DNA of 64,000 bases from Saprospiraceae bacterium. GTDB taxonomy: Bacteria; Bacteroidota; Bacteroidia; Chitinophagales; Saprospiraceae. The notes below the pieces were generated by a model. It searched no databases. It saw nothing but the letters and a program-made list of their open reading frames with translations, and was not told the DNA's origin. The stretch's first letter is position 1. Every line of letters starts with the position of its first letter. The translations under genes and the position numbers were made by a program. Where the stretch lies: contig JAHDHL010000007.1 of assembly GCA_020631355.1 (NCBI GenBank), positions 62,001-126,000 of the forward strand. Reading direction: 5' to 3'. This document shows, in pieces, positions 44,457 to 53,496 of the stretch.

Positions 44457-46397
44457 TTATGGTATGATGATTTTTTCAATAATAGAATGACCATCCTTAT
44501 TTTCAAAAAGGATGATGTATAATCCTGATCCCCCTGGAATGGAGATGTCATACTGACCCGTTTGTTGCTTCTTATGTTGTAGGGAACGGCCATTCACATC
44601 ATAAACTGTGTAGGCATGTATTTCTTCTGATTGTACCGTTACCATTCCATCTGCAGAAAGATTCGACAATACCTTGATGAATGGTGTACCATTAAAGAAT
44701 TCGGATGTGCTTACAAATGTTCCCACATCAACGGAACGCTCCTTAATGAGTATGGGTTGTCTATCCGCAGCATCGAACATGGCTCTGAATTCATCAATCT
44801 CATCCGATTGTTCTGAAAACATTTCCTCCATCCATTTAGGAGGAGCCGTCTGATAATAAACCCTTGCAGTAGCAGTAAGTTCACCATTCTCCCCATTCGT
44901 GGGAACATGGAAATACAACTTATCCCCACCCGTTCCTTCCTGACCATTATCCAGGTTGAAATTCTCATCTGTTTCCGCCATTCCAACGACCCTCACAGTA
45001 TCATATACCGTATGGCTTGAGGAGAATCCCTCCGGAGCCAATCTATTATCCTTAAGGGCATGGTCTCCCCTTACGAGAACTGTCGTAACATCATTATTGA
45101 CATCCGCCATGACCATTTCGTAAATCTGTACTTCATCCTCTGAACGGATAATATCATAATGTGGTTCATAATCCGCATTATGCCCTACGACCTCAAAATC
45201 ATCATCGGTCCTACCTGAAATAAAGAGGGTATCACCTTGTTCGTTTTCTACCAAGAATTCTACGAATGCCCTACGGGAAGGATAACCCGAGGGAAACTTA
45301 TGCCCGGCCAGATTCAGCATATCCACCTCAAAGAATACGGTATCAGCCGTGCGGTCAAGGAAGTTCAAATCAAGGGCGATACTCTTGTTGTATAACATAT
45401 CCTCAGTGGCCATAATGGCCTGAGTGAACTGTTCGTAATTGGCCGTAAGGCCCAATTCATCTATATGGTCCCTGAAAATCTTCAGCATGAATACATTCGC
45501 TCCGGCCAATTCGTGGAGGTAGAATGGGCTCCTGGGTTCTGTTTCATAGCCCGCAGCAATCAGAACCTGTCCCTTGGCCATGGCTTCCATATGGCAATTC
45601 TGGCAAGAAACACCATCGTTTTCATACTTGGAATTAAGCCATTCGTGATAAGTGGCCTGCTCTACGAATGATGTTCCGGTATAATTTCCATCATAATCCA
45701 ATGTTTCCGTAACGAGCGTATGGCAACCTGCACAAATTCCTGCATCACTGATATGTTCACTATATACCGGCTGATAGGTACTGGCCATCACCATAGGGCT
45801 TTCCAATGGACTGATGTATGGCCCATAAGCAACCCTTGTGGTATCAAAGTTCAGATGCCCGGAATGCAAGCTTCCCAATTCCTTATCTGATTGTTGGTGA
45901 CAAGCCAAGCAGGAAACACCATCCAATGCAATTGAGTCACTCATCATTTCTGCCATGGAATAATATTCCTGTCCATTGTGCAATGCGGCAAAATGTCCCA
46001 TCGGAGCATGGCAGGAAGTACACTTGTGTTCTATGGCTTGCTGGTGCTGTGGATACAACAATACCTCATGGCTTACCTTTGCTCGCCAGAAAGGATCCTT
46101 GGATGAATTGGCCATCATGGTAGCCCGCCAATCATCCACAAGGTTGATATCATTCCCCAAGGGATCGACACTGGCTATTCCGGCCGTATCCATTCCATGA
46201 CATTGGATGCATTCCCCTGAACCGGCAAAAAGGACATTGAATCCACCGGGTAATGAATCCGCCATCATTTCAAATTGCAATTTCTCGAATTCGGAATGGA
46301 AGTTATCATTAGCAGTAGCCATTCTGAGTGGGAGCTCCGCCAAGAAAGGAATGGATACAATTACAAAGAAGATGAGAATCTTTTTCTTTCTGCTCAT
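44457..46397 (-). CDS. Pentahaem c-type cytochrome with T9SS domain
   Basis: About 646 residues from the preferred start MSRKKKILIFF, which places the export signal at the N terminus (an earlier ATG at 46445 adds 16 residues). Five CxxCH haem sites are present: GECIQCH, HKCTSCH, VSCLACH, GICAGCH and VSCQNCH, all in the first 285 residues, as in cytochrome c554-like electron carriers. The C-terminal half is beta-rich and ends with a T9SS-like sorting domain (VYDVNGRSLQHKKQ, SGLYIILFENKDG). A surface-exposed multihaem protein is implied. Its operon partner is the FG-GAP/ASPIC protein. Confidence 0.88.
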   Translation of the reverse strand: MSRKKKILIFFVIVSIPFLAELPLRMATANDNFHSEFEKLQFEMMADSLPGGFNVLFAGSGECIQCHGMDTAGIASVDPLGNDINLVDDWRATMMANSSKDPFWRAKVSHEVLLYPQHQQAIEHKCTSCHAPMGHFAALHNGQEYYSMAEMMSDSIALDGVSCLACHQQSDKELGSLHSGHLNFDTTRVAYGPYISPLESPMVMASTYQPVYSEHISDAGICAGCHTLVTETLDYDGNYTGTSFVEQATYHEWLNSKYENDGVSCQNCHMEAMAKGQVLIAAGYETEPRSPFYLHELAGANVFMLKIFRDHIDELGLTANYEQFTQAIMATEDMLYNKSIALDLNFLDRTADTVFFEVDMLNLAGHKFPSGYPSRRAFVEFLVENEQGDTLFISGRTDDDFEVVGHNADYEPHYDIIRSEDEVQIYEMVMADVNNDVTTVLVRGDHALKDNRLAPEGFSSSHTVYDTVRVVGMAETDENFNLDNGQEGTGGDKLYFHVPTNGENGELTATARVYYQTAPPKWMEEMFSEQSDEIDEFRAMFDAADRQPILIKERSVDVGTFVSTSEFFNGTPFIKVLSNLSADGMVTVQSEEIHAYTVYDVNGRSLQHKKQQTGQYDISIPGGSGLYIILFENKDGHSIIEKIIIP

Positions 46398-46613
46398 GGA
46401 ATAGGTTGGAATGGTTCGTTCTCTATTGTAGTAAAAATAACGCAAATAAGCTATATCATTTCATTCAAGATGATATTATGACAAATAGTAGGCATAAGGA
46501 ATATGGAATCTCCCCACATAGATTACTTTCTGCAAGCTTTACGTTAAATGACATATGCCAAAAATACCTTATTTTTAAGATATCGTAACAATGATGCCTT
46601 CAAAGAACAGGAT

Positions 46614-47387
46614 ATGATACGCAAGATTGGGTTCTTTTCCTTTTGTCTTATACTCTATGCCTGCCAGTATAATAGCAGGGATAACCCTACAATCCAAGCA
46701 GAAGCAGATACTGTCGAATCGGAAATACATCAGGATGCACGCGAATACTTCACCGCCTATTCAGTTGAGGAAGCCATGGCTGACCCTGAGGGAGTGATAG
46801 AATTATACCTTCGGAATGATAAGCAATTGACCCAATTGCCCGTGGATATTGGCAAGATGGTCAATCTGAGGGTGTTGAATGTATCAGGTACGAAAATCAG
46901 GACCATTCCCAATAGTATATCCAATTGCAAATATCTGTCAGAAATCATTGCCAATGCCTCCCGCATCACAACAATCCCCGATTCCATCGGTGAATTGGGG
47001 TTTCTTAGAAAATTGAATTTTGGATACAATGCCATTGATTCTATTCCCAGCTCATTGGGACAATTGGTGGGTTTGGAAGAATTGAATCTGGGTAGCAATC
47101 ATATTAGTCAATTACCAGATTCATTTGCAGGATTGAAACATTTGACATTCTGTGATGTTTCTGATAATGAATTAGAAATATTCCCTGATGCCATTTTAGG
47201 TCTTGAAAAAGTGGGAAATTTATGGATGCATGGAAATGCATTCGACTCAATTCCTAAAGAAATACAATTACTCAAAAATCTCCATCACTTTCTAGTTGAC
47301 GCACATGAAATTAAGAATATCAAGGAGATTGAAGCATTGATTCCCGGAGTCTATATCATTGATGAATACGAAAGAAATAAAAATTAA
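46614..47387 (+). CDS. Leucine-rich-repeat lipoprotein
   Basis: About 257 residues from MIRKIGFF; a longer frame from 46548 lacks the signal at its N terminus. A lipobox-like LILYAC gives a lipidated Cys. From about residue 70 there are seven LRRs of the bacterial type, such as LTQLPVDIGKMVNLRVLNVSGTK, IPDSIGELGFLRKLNFGYN and IPSSLGQLVGLEELNLGSN. LRR lipoproteins usually bind proteins or glycans at the cell surface. The ligand is unknown. An AT-rich operon starts 50 bases downstream. Confidence 0.85.
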   Translation: MIRKIGFFSFCLILYACQYNSRDNPTIQAEADTVESEIHQDAREYFTAYSVEEAMADPEGVIELYLRNDKQLTQLPVDIGKMVNLRVLNVSGTKIRTIPNSISNCKYLSEIIANASRITTIPDSIGELGFLRKLNFGYNAIDSIPSSLGQLVGLEELNLGSNHISQLPDSFAGLKHLTFCDVSDNELEIFPDAILGLEKVGNLWMHGNAFDSIPKEIQLLKNLHHFLVDAHEIKNIKEIEALIPGVYIIDEYERNKN

Positions 47388-47436
47388 AAAACCATATTAA
47401 AATATATAAAACTACAAGACACCTTATCATATAATA

Positions 47437-48711
47437 ATGAGAATTAACATCATATTTTCCACCCTTAACACCAACAACACAAAACACTTATTAAACAGCA
47501 TTCAACAACAAATAAAACTTGAAAAAAACATACTGAATCCTCATCGGGTTCACATACACATTCTCGACAAGACAATCCTACAAGAGGTTTCTGATATATT
47601 AGTACAAAAGGAATGGAATTTCGAAACAACGGTTTGTAACAAAAGAGAAATACGAACCCTAGAAACCAAATACAAAGTACTAATAAGAAGTATTCGTTTG
47701 AATATCGAACGGGATAGTATCCTAAGGACTAGAATCCAACAATTCCTATATATCAATAATAATAAAAACATTTTCGAGCAATCCATTATCTGGCAATTGG
47801 ATGATGATATGCTTTTCCATGGGCTAAGGGTTAAGGATGGAAAATTATCCTATTTTAATAAGAATTATTTCCAACAACTCATTCAACTTTATCTAACCAA
47901 AGGACATGAAATAGATGCAATTATCGGAGGAAGTTCGCTCGTACCTCCAATTCCCTCTTTTTTGTATTGCGAATCACAATTGAAAGATATTATCCATAGA
48001 CAACATCATATCGGAACCCACCAACAAGTCCTTGAACAAGGGTATCATGATTTTGAAAATAGATTACAGAATCAGCAGCAGCATTACTTGGATTTATATC
48101 CTAATCTTGATGCCATATCCAAAGTGGAATTCATCCTAAAAGGCATTCCTGTCAGTAGAATCACGCTTACCGATATCGGTCATCTGAATCCACGACCATC
48201 ACAATTACACAGAGGAGGTAATTTTATTATTTTCAATCCCAATATATTGGATATCCCTCATATCGGAATTCCATTAAAAAACGGCAAACCCGCACGAAGA
48301 AGTGATATGATTCACGCCCTATTGCTTCGGGATTTGAATTTCAACATCATGGATATTCCATATTTTTCCTTGATACACCAAAGGAATTTCGAAACTGTCC
48401 ATTTGGATGCCTCCTTGAAAAAATATAGGGAGGATGCTTACGGAGCCTTGTTTGTCAAATACCTGACTTCAGGAAAAAAAGCTTTTTTCGAGAGGCTACA
48501 ATTTTACCAAAAGCATCTTTATCGTATTGTAGCATTATTAAATAACGAAAAACTAAAAGGGCATTTTTCCAAGGAAGCAACAATCATTCAGAACGAAGCA
48601 TCACACTTCAGGAATTTCAATATTCCAGAATGGCTGAATAAATTCGAACAACAAAAAATAATGTACCATGACATCAAAGAAAAACTTGCAGATCGGTATC
48701 ATTGGTTCTAA
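47437..48711 (+). CDS. Glycosyltransferase-like protein
   Basis: A 424-residue AT-rich gene product, first of six overlapping genes. The N terminus has an alpha/beta pattern (RINIIFSTLNTNN, VHIHILDKT). The segment IIWQLDDDMLFHG (about 117-129) looks like the DxD metal/nucleotide-sugar motif of a GT-A fold, followed later by HRGGNFIIFNP and MIHALLLRDLNF. The C-terminal about 90 residues are helical. Glycosyl transfer is inferred from the DDD motif and layout only. The next gene begins 44 bases before its end. Confidence 0.6.
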   Translation: MRINIIFSTLNTNNTKHLLNSIQQQIKLEKNILNPHRVHIHILDKTILQEVSDILVQKEWNFETTVCNKREIRTLETKYKVLIRSIRLNIERDSILRTRIQQFLYINNNKNIFEQSIIWQLDDDMLFHGLRVKDGKLSYFNKNYFQQLIQLYLTKGHEIDAIIGGSSLVPPIPSFLYCESQLKDIIHRQHHIGTHQQVLEQGYHDFENRLQNQQQHYLDLYPNLDAISKVEFILKGIPVSRITLTDIGHLNPRPSQLHRGGNFIIFNPNILDIPHIGIPLKNGKPARRSDMIHALLLRDLNFNIMDIPYFSLIHQRNFETVHLDASLKKYREDAYGALFVKYLTSGKKAFFERLQFYQKHLYRIVALLNNEKLKGHFSKEATIIQNEASHFRNFNIPEWLNKFEQQKIMYHDIKEKLADRYHWF

Positions 48712-49186
48712 TTCTAGTGTTTGTTCCAAGGAGCTGTATACATTTGCCTTTAACTTGGGTAAGGCATTGGCAGACGAAGGATATATACTCTTGAACGGAG
48801 GCATGCAGGGTGTAATGGAAGCCGTTTCCAAGGGAGCCCAACAATCCGACAACAAGAATTCCAGGGTTATAGGAATCCTACCTTTTGACCATAGGGAAAC
48901 ATGTAATGATTACCTAGATATCGTTATCCCAACAGGAGTGGGATTTGCGAGGAATGCCATCCTCGTCCTTTCTTCTGACATCCTGATTGCACTAGGAGGC
49001 GGAGCAGGAACATTGAATGAAATCAGCTATGCCTGGCAATTCAATAAAAAAGTATTCTGCCTTACCCAAACCGAGGGTTGGAGTGCAAAAATAGCTGATA
49101 CGAATATTGATCATAGAAAGTCAGATTTATTAATTGGCTTCAAGGATATCAGCGAAGTCATCCAAAACATAAGGAACCATGAATAA
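48668..49186 (+). CDS. LOG/TIGR00725-type nucleotide-binding protein
   Basis: A 172-residue Rossmann-like protein: LQIGIIGSNSSV at the first strand, LLNGGMQGVMEAVSKGA, and ALGGGAGTLNEISYAW containing the GGxGTxxE motif of the lysine-decarboxylase-like/LOG superfamily. The start is fixed by the first strand, so the 44-base overlap with the upstream gene is real. LOG proteins cleave nucleotide N-glycosidic bonds or bind nucleotide-derived signals. In this operon it may supply or remove a nucleotide moiety, which is inference. Confidence 0.85.
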   Translation: MTSKKNLQIGIIGSNSSVCSKELYTFAFNLGKALADEGYILLNGGMQGVMEAVSKGAQQSDNKNSRVIGILPFDHRETCNDYLDIVIPTGVGFARNAILVLSSDILIALGGGAGTLNEISYAWQFNKKVFCLTQTEGWSAKIADTNIDHRKSDLLIGFKDISEVIQNIRNHE

Positions 49187-49997
49187 GGTACTGATGTTCC
49201 ATAGGATACTTCCCCAACAAATGATATCGGAAAATGATGCATATTACCAAAGGGGAACATTAATCAGTTGTGAATTATTGGAAAAGGTCATTTTGTTTTT
49301 CCAACGTTCCAATTATGAATTCATAACTCTAAACCAACTCGAAAAAGAAGATAAAAATAAGGTGGTCCTTACTTTTGATGATGGCTATGAGGACAATTAT
49401 TCATATGTCATTCCCCTTCTTGAAAAATACGGCATTAATGCTACTTTCTACCCTACTCTGGGATATTGTCTGAATCAAGATGTAGCCCCCTTGGATTATT
49501 ATTATCATCATGTCAATAATCATATTAAGGATAATCGGAAACAGGATTGGATTACAGGTTCGATTAAAAAAAGTTTCATCAGCCTGAATCATGAACAACA
49601 AAAAAAATTCATTCATAAAATTTATAAAAACAAAAATCTACCATCCGTAAAGGATATCGGATTAAGATATATGGATATGGAACAAATTTGTTCCTTACAG
49701 GAAGCAGGTCATGAAATTGGTGGCCACAGTATGTATCATGATATCTACACCTACATCAGTACCGAAAAAGTAAGGCAGGACCTAACCGAGATGATGTTTC
49801 ATTTTAATCAATATGGAATCCACATTTCATCATTCGCTTACACGGATGGACAATATTCCAATGATATTATCCATGAATTATTACAAATGAATATAAAGAA
49901 AGCCTGCACCATCCATTCCTTAGGAATCAATCCGGAATATCCTATGGAAATAGAAAGGTCATTCATTAACTCAACCTGGTATGAAAATAACATCTGA
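49179..49997 (+). CDS. Polysaccharide deacetylase (NodB-type)
   Basis: A 272-residue carbohydrate esterase 4 protein. Motif 1 is VVLTFDDGYEDN (Asp67-Asp68) and motif 2 is IGGHSMYHD (His183, His187), forming the Asp-His-His metal site. The N terminus KVLMFHRILP matches the polysaccharide-deacetylase enzymes that act on exported sugars, but no signal peptide is present, so it would work in the cytoplasm on a precursor. It overlaps the LOG-like gene by 8 bases. Confidence 0.87.
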   Translation: MNKVLMFHRILPQQMISENDAYYQRGTLISCELLEKVILFFQRSNYEFITLNQLEKEDKNKVVLTFDDGYEDNYSYVIPLLEKYGINATFYPTLGYCLNQDVAPLDYYYHHVNNHIKDNRKQDWITGSIKKSFISLNHEQQKKFIHKIYKNKNLPSVKDIGLRYMDMEQICSLQEAGHEIGGHSMYHDIYTYISTEKVRQDLTEMMFHFNQYGIHISSFAYTDGQYSNDIIHELLQMNIKKACTIHSLGINPEYPMEIERSFINSTWYENNI

Positions 49998-51603
49998 AAA
50001 TATTCTGGATTTCAATCGACTATTGGGAATAGATATGGGTCCCCCGATAAAATCCCAACTAGATGATATCATTCGTATAGCTGCGGAAAAAATACCTTGG
50101 CAGAATATTTCAATGATTCATCAATATTTCAGAAAAGCACCTTCGAACAAGGAAATCATCAATAATATCATTTCAGGAAAAGGAGGTATCTGTTTGGGTA
50201 TTAACCGATTCATGCTCCACTACCTGAAAGCATTGGGATATAATGCACAATATATCCTATGTAGTAGGAAAAATAATAAACGGAATCACTTGGCTCTGAT
50301 TGTCCGTATCCGACAGCAGATTTTCTTTGTTGATTTCGGTGATGCCCAACCCTATTATGAAGCTTTGGACATCAGTAATCCCAAGGAAATAATCAGGGGC
50401 GATATTAGATTCAGAATCAGCGCCAGAAAAAAAGATTATCTAATAGAAAGATATATCAGGGGCCATTGGTATTTCCATTACGAATTCAATCTGGAACGAG
50501 TAAGGGAGGTGGAAATCCAAGCATTGGTTCATCGATATCATCATGATATTTTTTATGGTCCTTTCTGGAAAGATATTCATTGGGCGGCCTACCCTGAACA
50601 AAAATTGAGAGCCATTAAAAATACGACCCTCATTATCGAATCTGATGATGGAATCATTCGAAAACATCCTTATCAAAAAAGTGATTTACTGCATCAACTA
50701 GGCCATTATCTCAACTTGGGAATTGCGGATTGTAACAAAATTGGAAAAGCATTCAACCAACTCAGGAAAATCAACCAATCGGAACGATTCGGATTACAAT
50801 TATCGGATAAGGAAATCCAAGGATTCCTATCCTCTATACATTTGGATCACGCTGAGATAACAATGGCATTCCTAATACGATTTATCCGACAGGTATTATC
50901 TGAAATACCATTCCAGAATTTCAAGATGATTGAAAGGGGATTCGGACACATTCCTACAAAAAATGATATCAAGGAAGATATGTTATCCCTGAGGGGAGGA
51001 ACTTGCGCGACCATGAATACCTTTTTGGGCTGTGTACTTTATTCCTTGGGATTTGATATTTGCCTTATCAGTGGTACGATGCAAAAACAAGATGACCATT
51101 TCGCCTTATTATTATCGCTTGACAATAAGAAATATGTCGTGGATATGGGAGATGGGCAGCCATATTTTTCTCCTTTCGAAATACAAGAAAAGTCACTTAT
51201 CCATCATCATCCATTCAGGACATATAGGGTATCATCCTCTGATGTCCAACAAATGCAGATTGAATTCCTAATCCAAGGAGAATGGAAAAGGGATGTCACT
51301 TATCATATCCGCCCCCAACCCTTTTCATTCTTCAGAAAGACACTGGAAAATCATTACACCAAAAAAGCCTTTGGTCCTTTTTGGCGAGGTTTGCGATATG
51401 CCATTTATCCCCAACAAAGATTATTATCCGTCAGGGATGATATCATCAAGGTACAACAAGTGGACAATACCATAAAACATATATCCTTTAACAATGTAAA
51501 TGAATTCAAACAATTATTAACCCAATATGAATTCATTTGTAAAAAAGAATTATTACAATGCTATCAAAAATTAAAAACATATGATATCACAGAAAGAAAT
51601 TGA
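49981..51603 (+). CDS. Tandem arylamine N-acetyltransferase-like protein
   Basis: A 540-residue protein made of two NAT-like halves (about 1-265 and 285-540). Half 1 has IPWQNI, GKGGICLGINRF with Cys71, NHLALIV with His103, and VDFGDAQPYY with Asp118. Half 2 has IPFQNF, LRGGTCATMNTF with Cys342, DHFALLL with His373, and VDMGDGQPYF with Asp388. Both Cys-His-Asp triads are intact. Known NATs are single domains of about 255-285 residues that move acetyl or longer acyl groups from CoA; relatives close amide bonds in natural-product pathways. A double enzyme is unusual. It overlaps both neighbours (17 and 23 bases). Confidence 0.82.
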   Translation: MKITSENILDFNRLLGIDMGPPIKSQLDDIIRIAAEKIPWQNISMIHQYFRKAPSNKEIINNIISGKGGICLGINRFMLHYLKALGYNAQYILCSRKNNKRNHLALIVRIRQQIFFVDFGDAQPYYEALDISNPKEIIRGDIRFRISARKKDYLIERYIRGHWYFHYEFNLERVREVEIQALVHRYHHDIFYGPFWKDIHWAAYPEQKLRAIKNTTLIIESDDGIIRKHPYQKSDLLHQLGHYLNLGIADCNKIGKAFNQLRKINQSERFGLQLSDKEIQGFLSSIHLDHAEITMAFLIRFIRQVLSEIPFQNFKMIERGFGHIPTKNDIKEDMLSLRGGTCATMNTFLGCVLYSLGFDICLISGTMQKQDDHFALLLSLDNKKYVVDMGDGQPYFSPFEIQEKSLIHHHPFRTYRVSSSDVQQMQIEFLIQGEWKRDVTYHIRPQPFSFFRKTLENHYTKKAFGPFWRGLRYAIYPQQRLLSVRDDIIKVQQVDNTIKHISFNNVNEFKQLLTQYEFICKKELLQCYQKLKTYDITERN

Positions 51604-52666
51604 TGCTTATCATGAGCAGGGGTATCTCATCATCCGGAATTTCATTTCGGACGAAAAAGTGGAGCAATTGCGATTGAGATACCATTCGCTCAGAAAGAAA
51701 CTATCAGAAGCATCCAATATACAATACGAGGATTATGAAAGGGAAATATCCCAAGTAAGGGATATCTGGAAATTTGATGATGATTACCGAAGATTATTAT
51801 TGGAAGATGAGATTGCCCGGGCGGTTCCCCAATTTTTCGCCAATAAAAGTGGGCGACTCCTACACGACCATATTATCCATAAGCCCAAGGGGAATAATGG
51901 TATCGTTCCTTGGCATCAGGATTACACCTATTGGCCCGTAGACCAATCGAACGGACTTTCTTTCTGGATACCCCTTGAGGATTTGGATGAACAATCAGGC
52001 GTTTTGGAAGTCATTCCCAAATCTCATTCGAAAGGAGAGGAAGCACCCGTCGATTTTATTAATAATCAGAAACAATTCCCTAAAAATGACATTCGTTTCC
52101 TTACTGTCAACAAAGGGGATCTGGTCGTGCTTCACTCCTTGACCTGGCATCGGACATCCGAGAATATTTCCGTTCCTCAACGCACCGCCTATATTTCGCT
52201 TTGGATAGATAGCCAAGCCAAATATGCCCCCAAACATGCAGATTGGCATCCCGTCAATGATAACGTAACGGTCAATGAGGGAGAAATTCTCAATGAGGAC
52301 TGGTTTCCATCCGTAGGTTTGTCGCAGAAAAAATCTGCAGGTACGAATTACGTGGATAATTCATCCATTGAGAAAAAAAATACGATTACCATGTTCAATG
52401 CCTCCAAGGTGGTGCGAAAATTCCTGACGAAAAAAATAGGACAGAAGGATTGTATCTGGACCTATCTGTATTCCAAGGAAAATAGAATGGCCACCGTTGA
52501 TGTTCTGGACCAGAGAAAAGCGTTCACGCCTCAGGATAAAAAAGAAATAGATGCTTCCCTGCTCTCCCTTGCCATCAACGGATTGGCGTACAAGCATCAC
52601 AGGGGGAGGAATGTCTACAATAAATCTTATGTCACCTTCAAGAAATATTTCCAATATGAATTTTAA
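51581..52666 (+). CDS. PhyH-family Fe(II)/2-oxoglutarate dioxygenase
   Basis: A 361-residue protein. The first about 250 residues are a phytanoyl-CoA dioxygenase-type domain: YHEQGYLIIRNFI, VPWHQDYTYWP with His112 and Asp114, NGLSFWIPLEDLDEQSGVL, and LTWHRTSEN with His190 completing the iron triad. Arg201 is the likely 2-oxoglutarate contact. A further about 100 residues (from about 260 on) form an unrecognised C-terminal domain with FNASKVVRKFLTKK and DVLDQRKAF. PhyH enzymes hydroxylate or otherwise oxidise small molecules in many biosynthetic clusters. Confidence 0.87.
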   Translation: MISQKEIDAYHEQGYLIIRNFISDEKVEQLRLRYHSLRKKLSEASNIQYEDYEREISQVRDIWKFDDDYRRLLLEDEIARAVPQFFANKSGRLLHDHIIHKPKGNNGIVPWHQDYTYWPVDQSNGLSFWIPLEDLDEQSGVLEVIPKSHSKGEEAPVDFINNQKQFPKNDIRFLTVNKGDLVVLHSLTWHRTSENISVPQRTAYISLWIDSQAKYAPKHADWHPVNDNVTVNEGEILNEDWFPSVGLSQKKSAGTNYVDNSSIEKKNTITMFNASKVVRKFLTKKIGQKDCIWTYLYSKENRMATVDVLDQRKAFTPQDKKEIDASLLSLAINGLAYKHHRGRNVYNKSYVTFKKYFQYEF

Positions 52667-53459
52667 TTATGACCGATATTTTGATACACTCAAAACCCTG
52701 GTTTCCAATAATGCGATTACGGATAATGATTCAGGATTGAAAAAGAATATTGATTTTATTATCCATTATCTCGAGGAGTTGGATTTTGATATAGAAATCC
52801 ATGCGAAAGAACATGCAACTCCAGTAATTTATGCCCATAGGAAATCGGTAAATAGTGATTTCAGATTGGGAATGTATGCGCATTATGATGTGGAGCCTAC
52901 CGACGAACAACAATGGTACACACCATCAACCGTTCTTACCCAAAAGGAAGATAGGATTTTTGGCAGGGGCGTAGCGGATAATCTCGGCATCCTACTCATG
53001 AGATTCCAAGCAGTGGAATACATGGTTGAACAACAAAAAGTACCTGAAATCCATTGGCTGTTCCAAGGACAGGAGGAAATACAATCACCACTTGCACATC
53101 AGCTATTCCCTAAACTGGATATAGGCGCAGTGGATATTTGGTTGGAAGAAACAGGTTATTTTGACATCAGTACACTCCGGCAGAGGTATCTGATTCTCAA
53201 TGAGAATCAGACGACCCATGAGGTCTTGGAAAAAGCCAAGGAATTACTCCCTGAAATGGAATTCACTTCCTATTCGGAATACAGAAGTCTGACTAAATTC
53301 GACCCTTGTCCATTCCTGAATCATATTCTAAAAAATACGGCTTATTTGGCCATTGGACCCAACGATGAATATTCCAATATCCATATGCCCAATGAGAGTC
53401 TTTCCATCCCTTTGATAGAGAAATCATATGACCAGATGGTTTCTATTCTTGGAATGTGA
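52656..53459 (+). CDS. Lidless M20-family metallopeptidase-like protein
   Basis: A 267-residue protein with all the metal and catalytic marks of the M20 family: YAHYDVEP (His76, Asp78), GRGVADNLG (Asp108), FQGQEEIQ (Glu140-Glu141), WLEETGYFD (acidic ligand) and NIHMPNES (His243). The usual dimerisation (lid) domain of about 110 residues is missing, so it is far shorter than the normal 370-450. It may be a single-domain hydrolase or ligase-like enzyme for an amide in this pathway. It starts 11 bases inside the PhyH gene and ends the overlapping run. Confidence 0.78.
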   Translation: MNFNYDRYFDTLKTLVSNNAITDNDSGLKKNIDFIIHYLEELDFDIEIHAKEHATPVIYAHRKSVNSDFRLGMYAHYDVEPTDEQQWYTPSTVLTQKEDRIFGRGVADNLGILLMRFQAVEYMVEQQKVPEIHWLFQGQEEIQSPLAHQLFPKLDIGAVDIWLEETGYFDISTLRQRYLILNENQTTHEVLEKAKELLPEMEFTSYSEYRSLTKFDPCPFLNHILKNTAYLAIGPNDEYSNIHMPNESLSIPLIEKSYDQMVSILGM

Positions 53460-53496
53460 TATATTAGAATCAAAATTAAAACCAAAAACCTCAATA

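Noticed and set aside
44457-46397. Reading the multihaem protein as a nitrite reductase (NrfA)
   Set aside because: There is no CxxCK catalytic haem motif, and the C-terminal half is a beta-rich and T9SS region rather than the NrfA helical domain.
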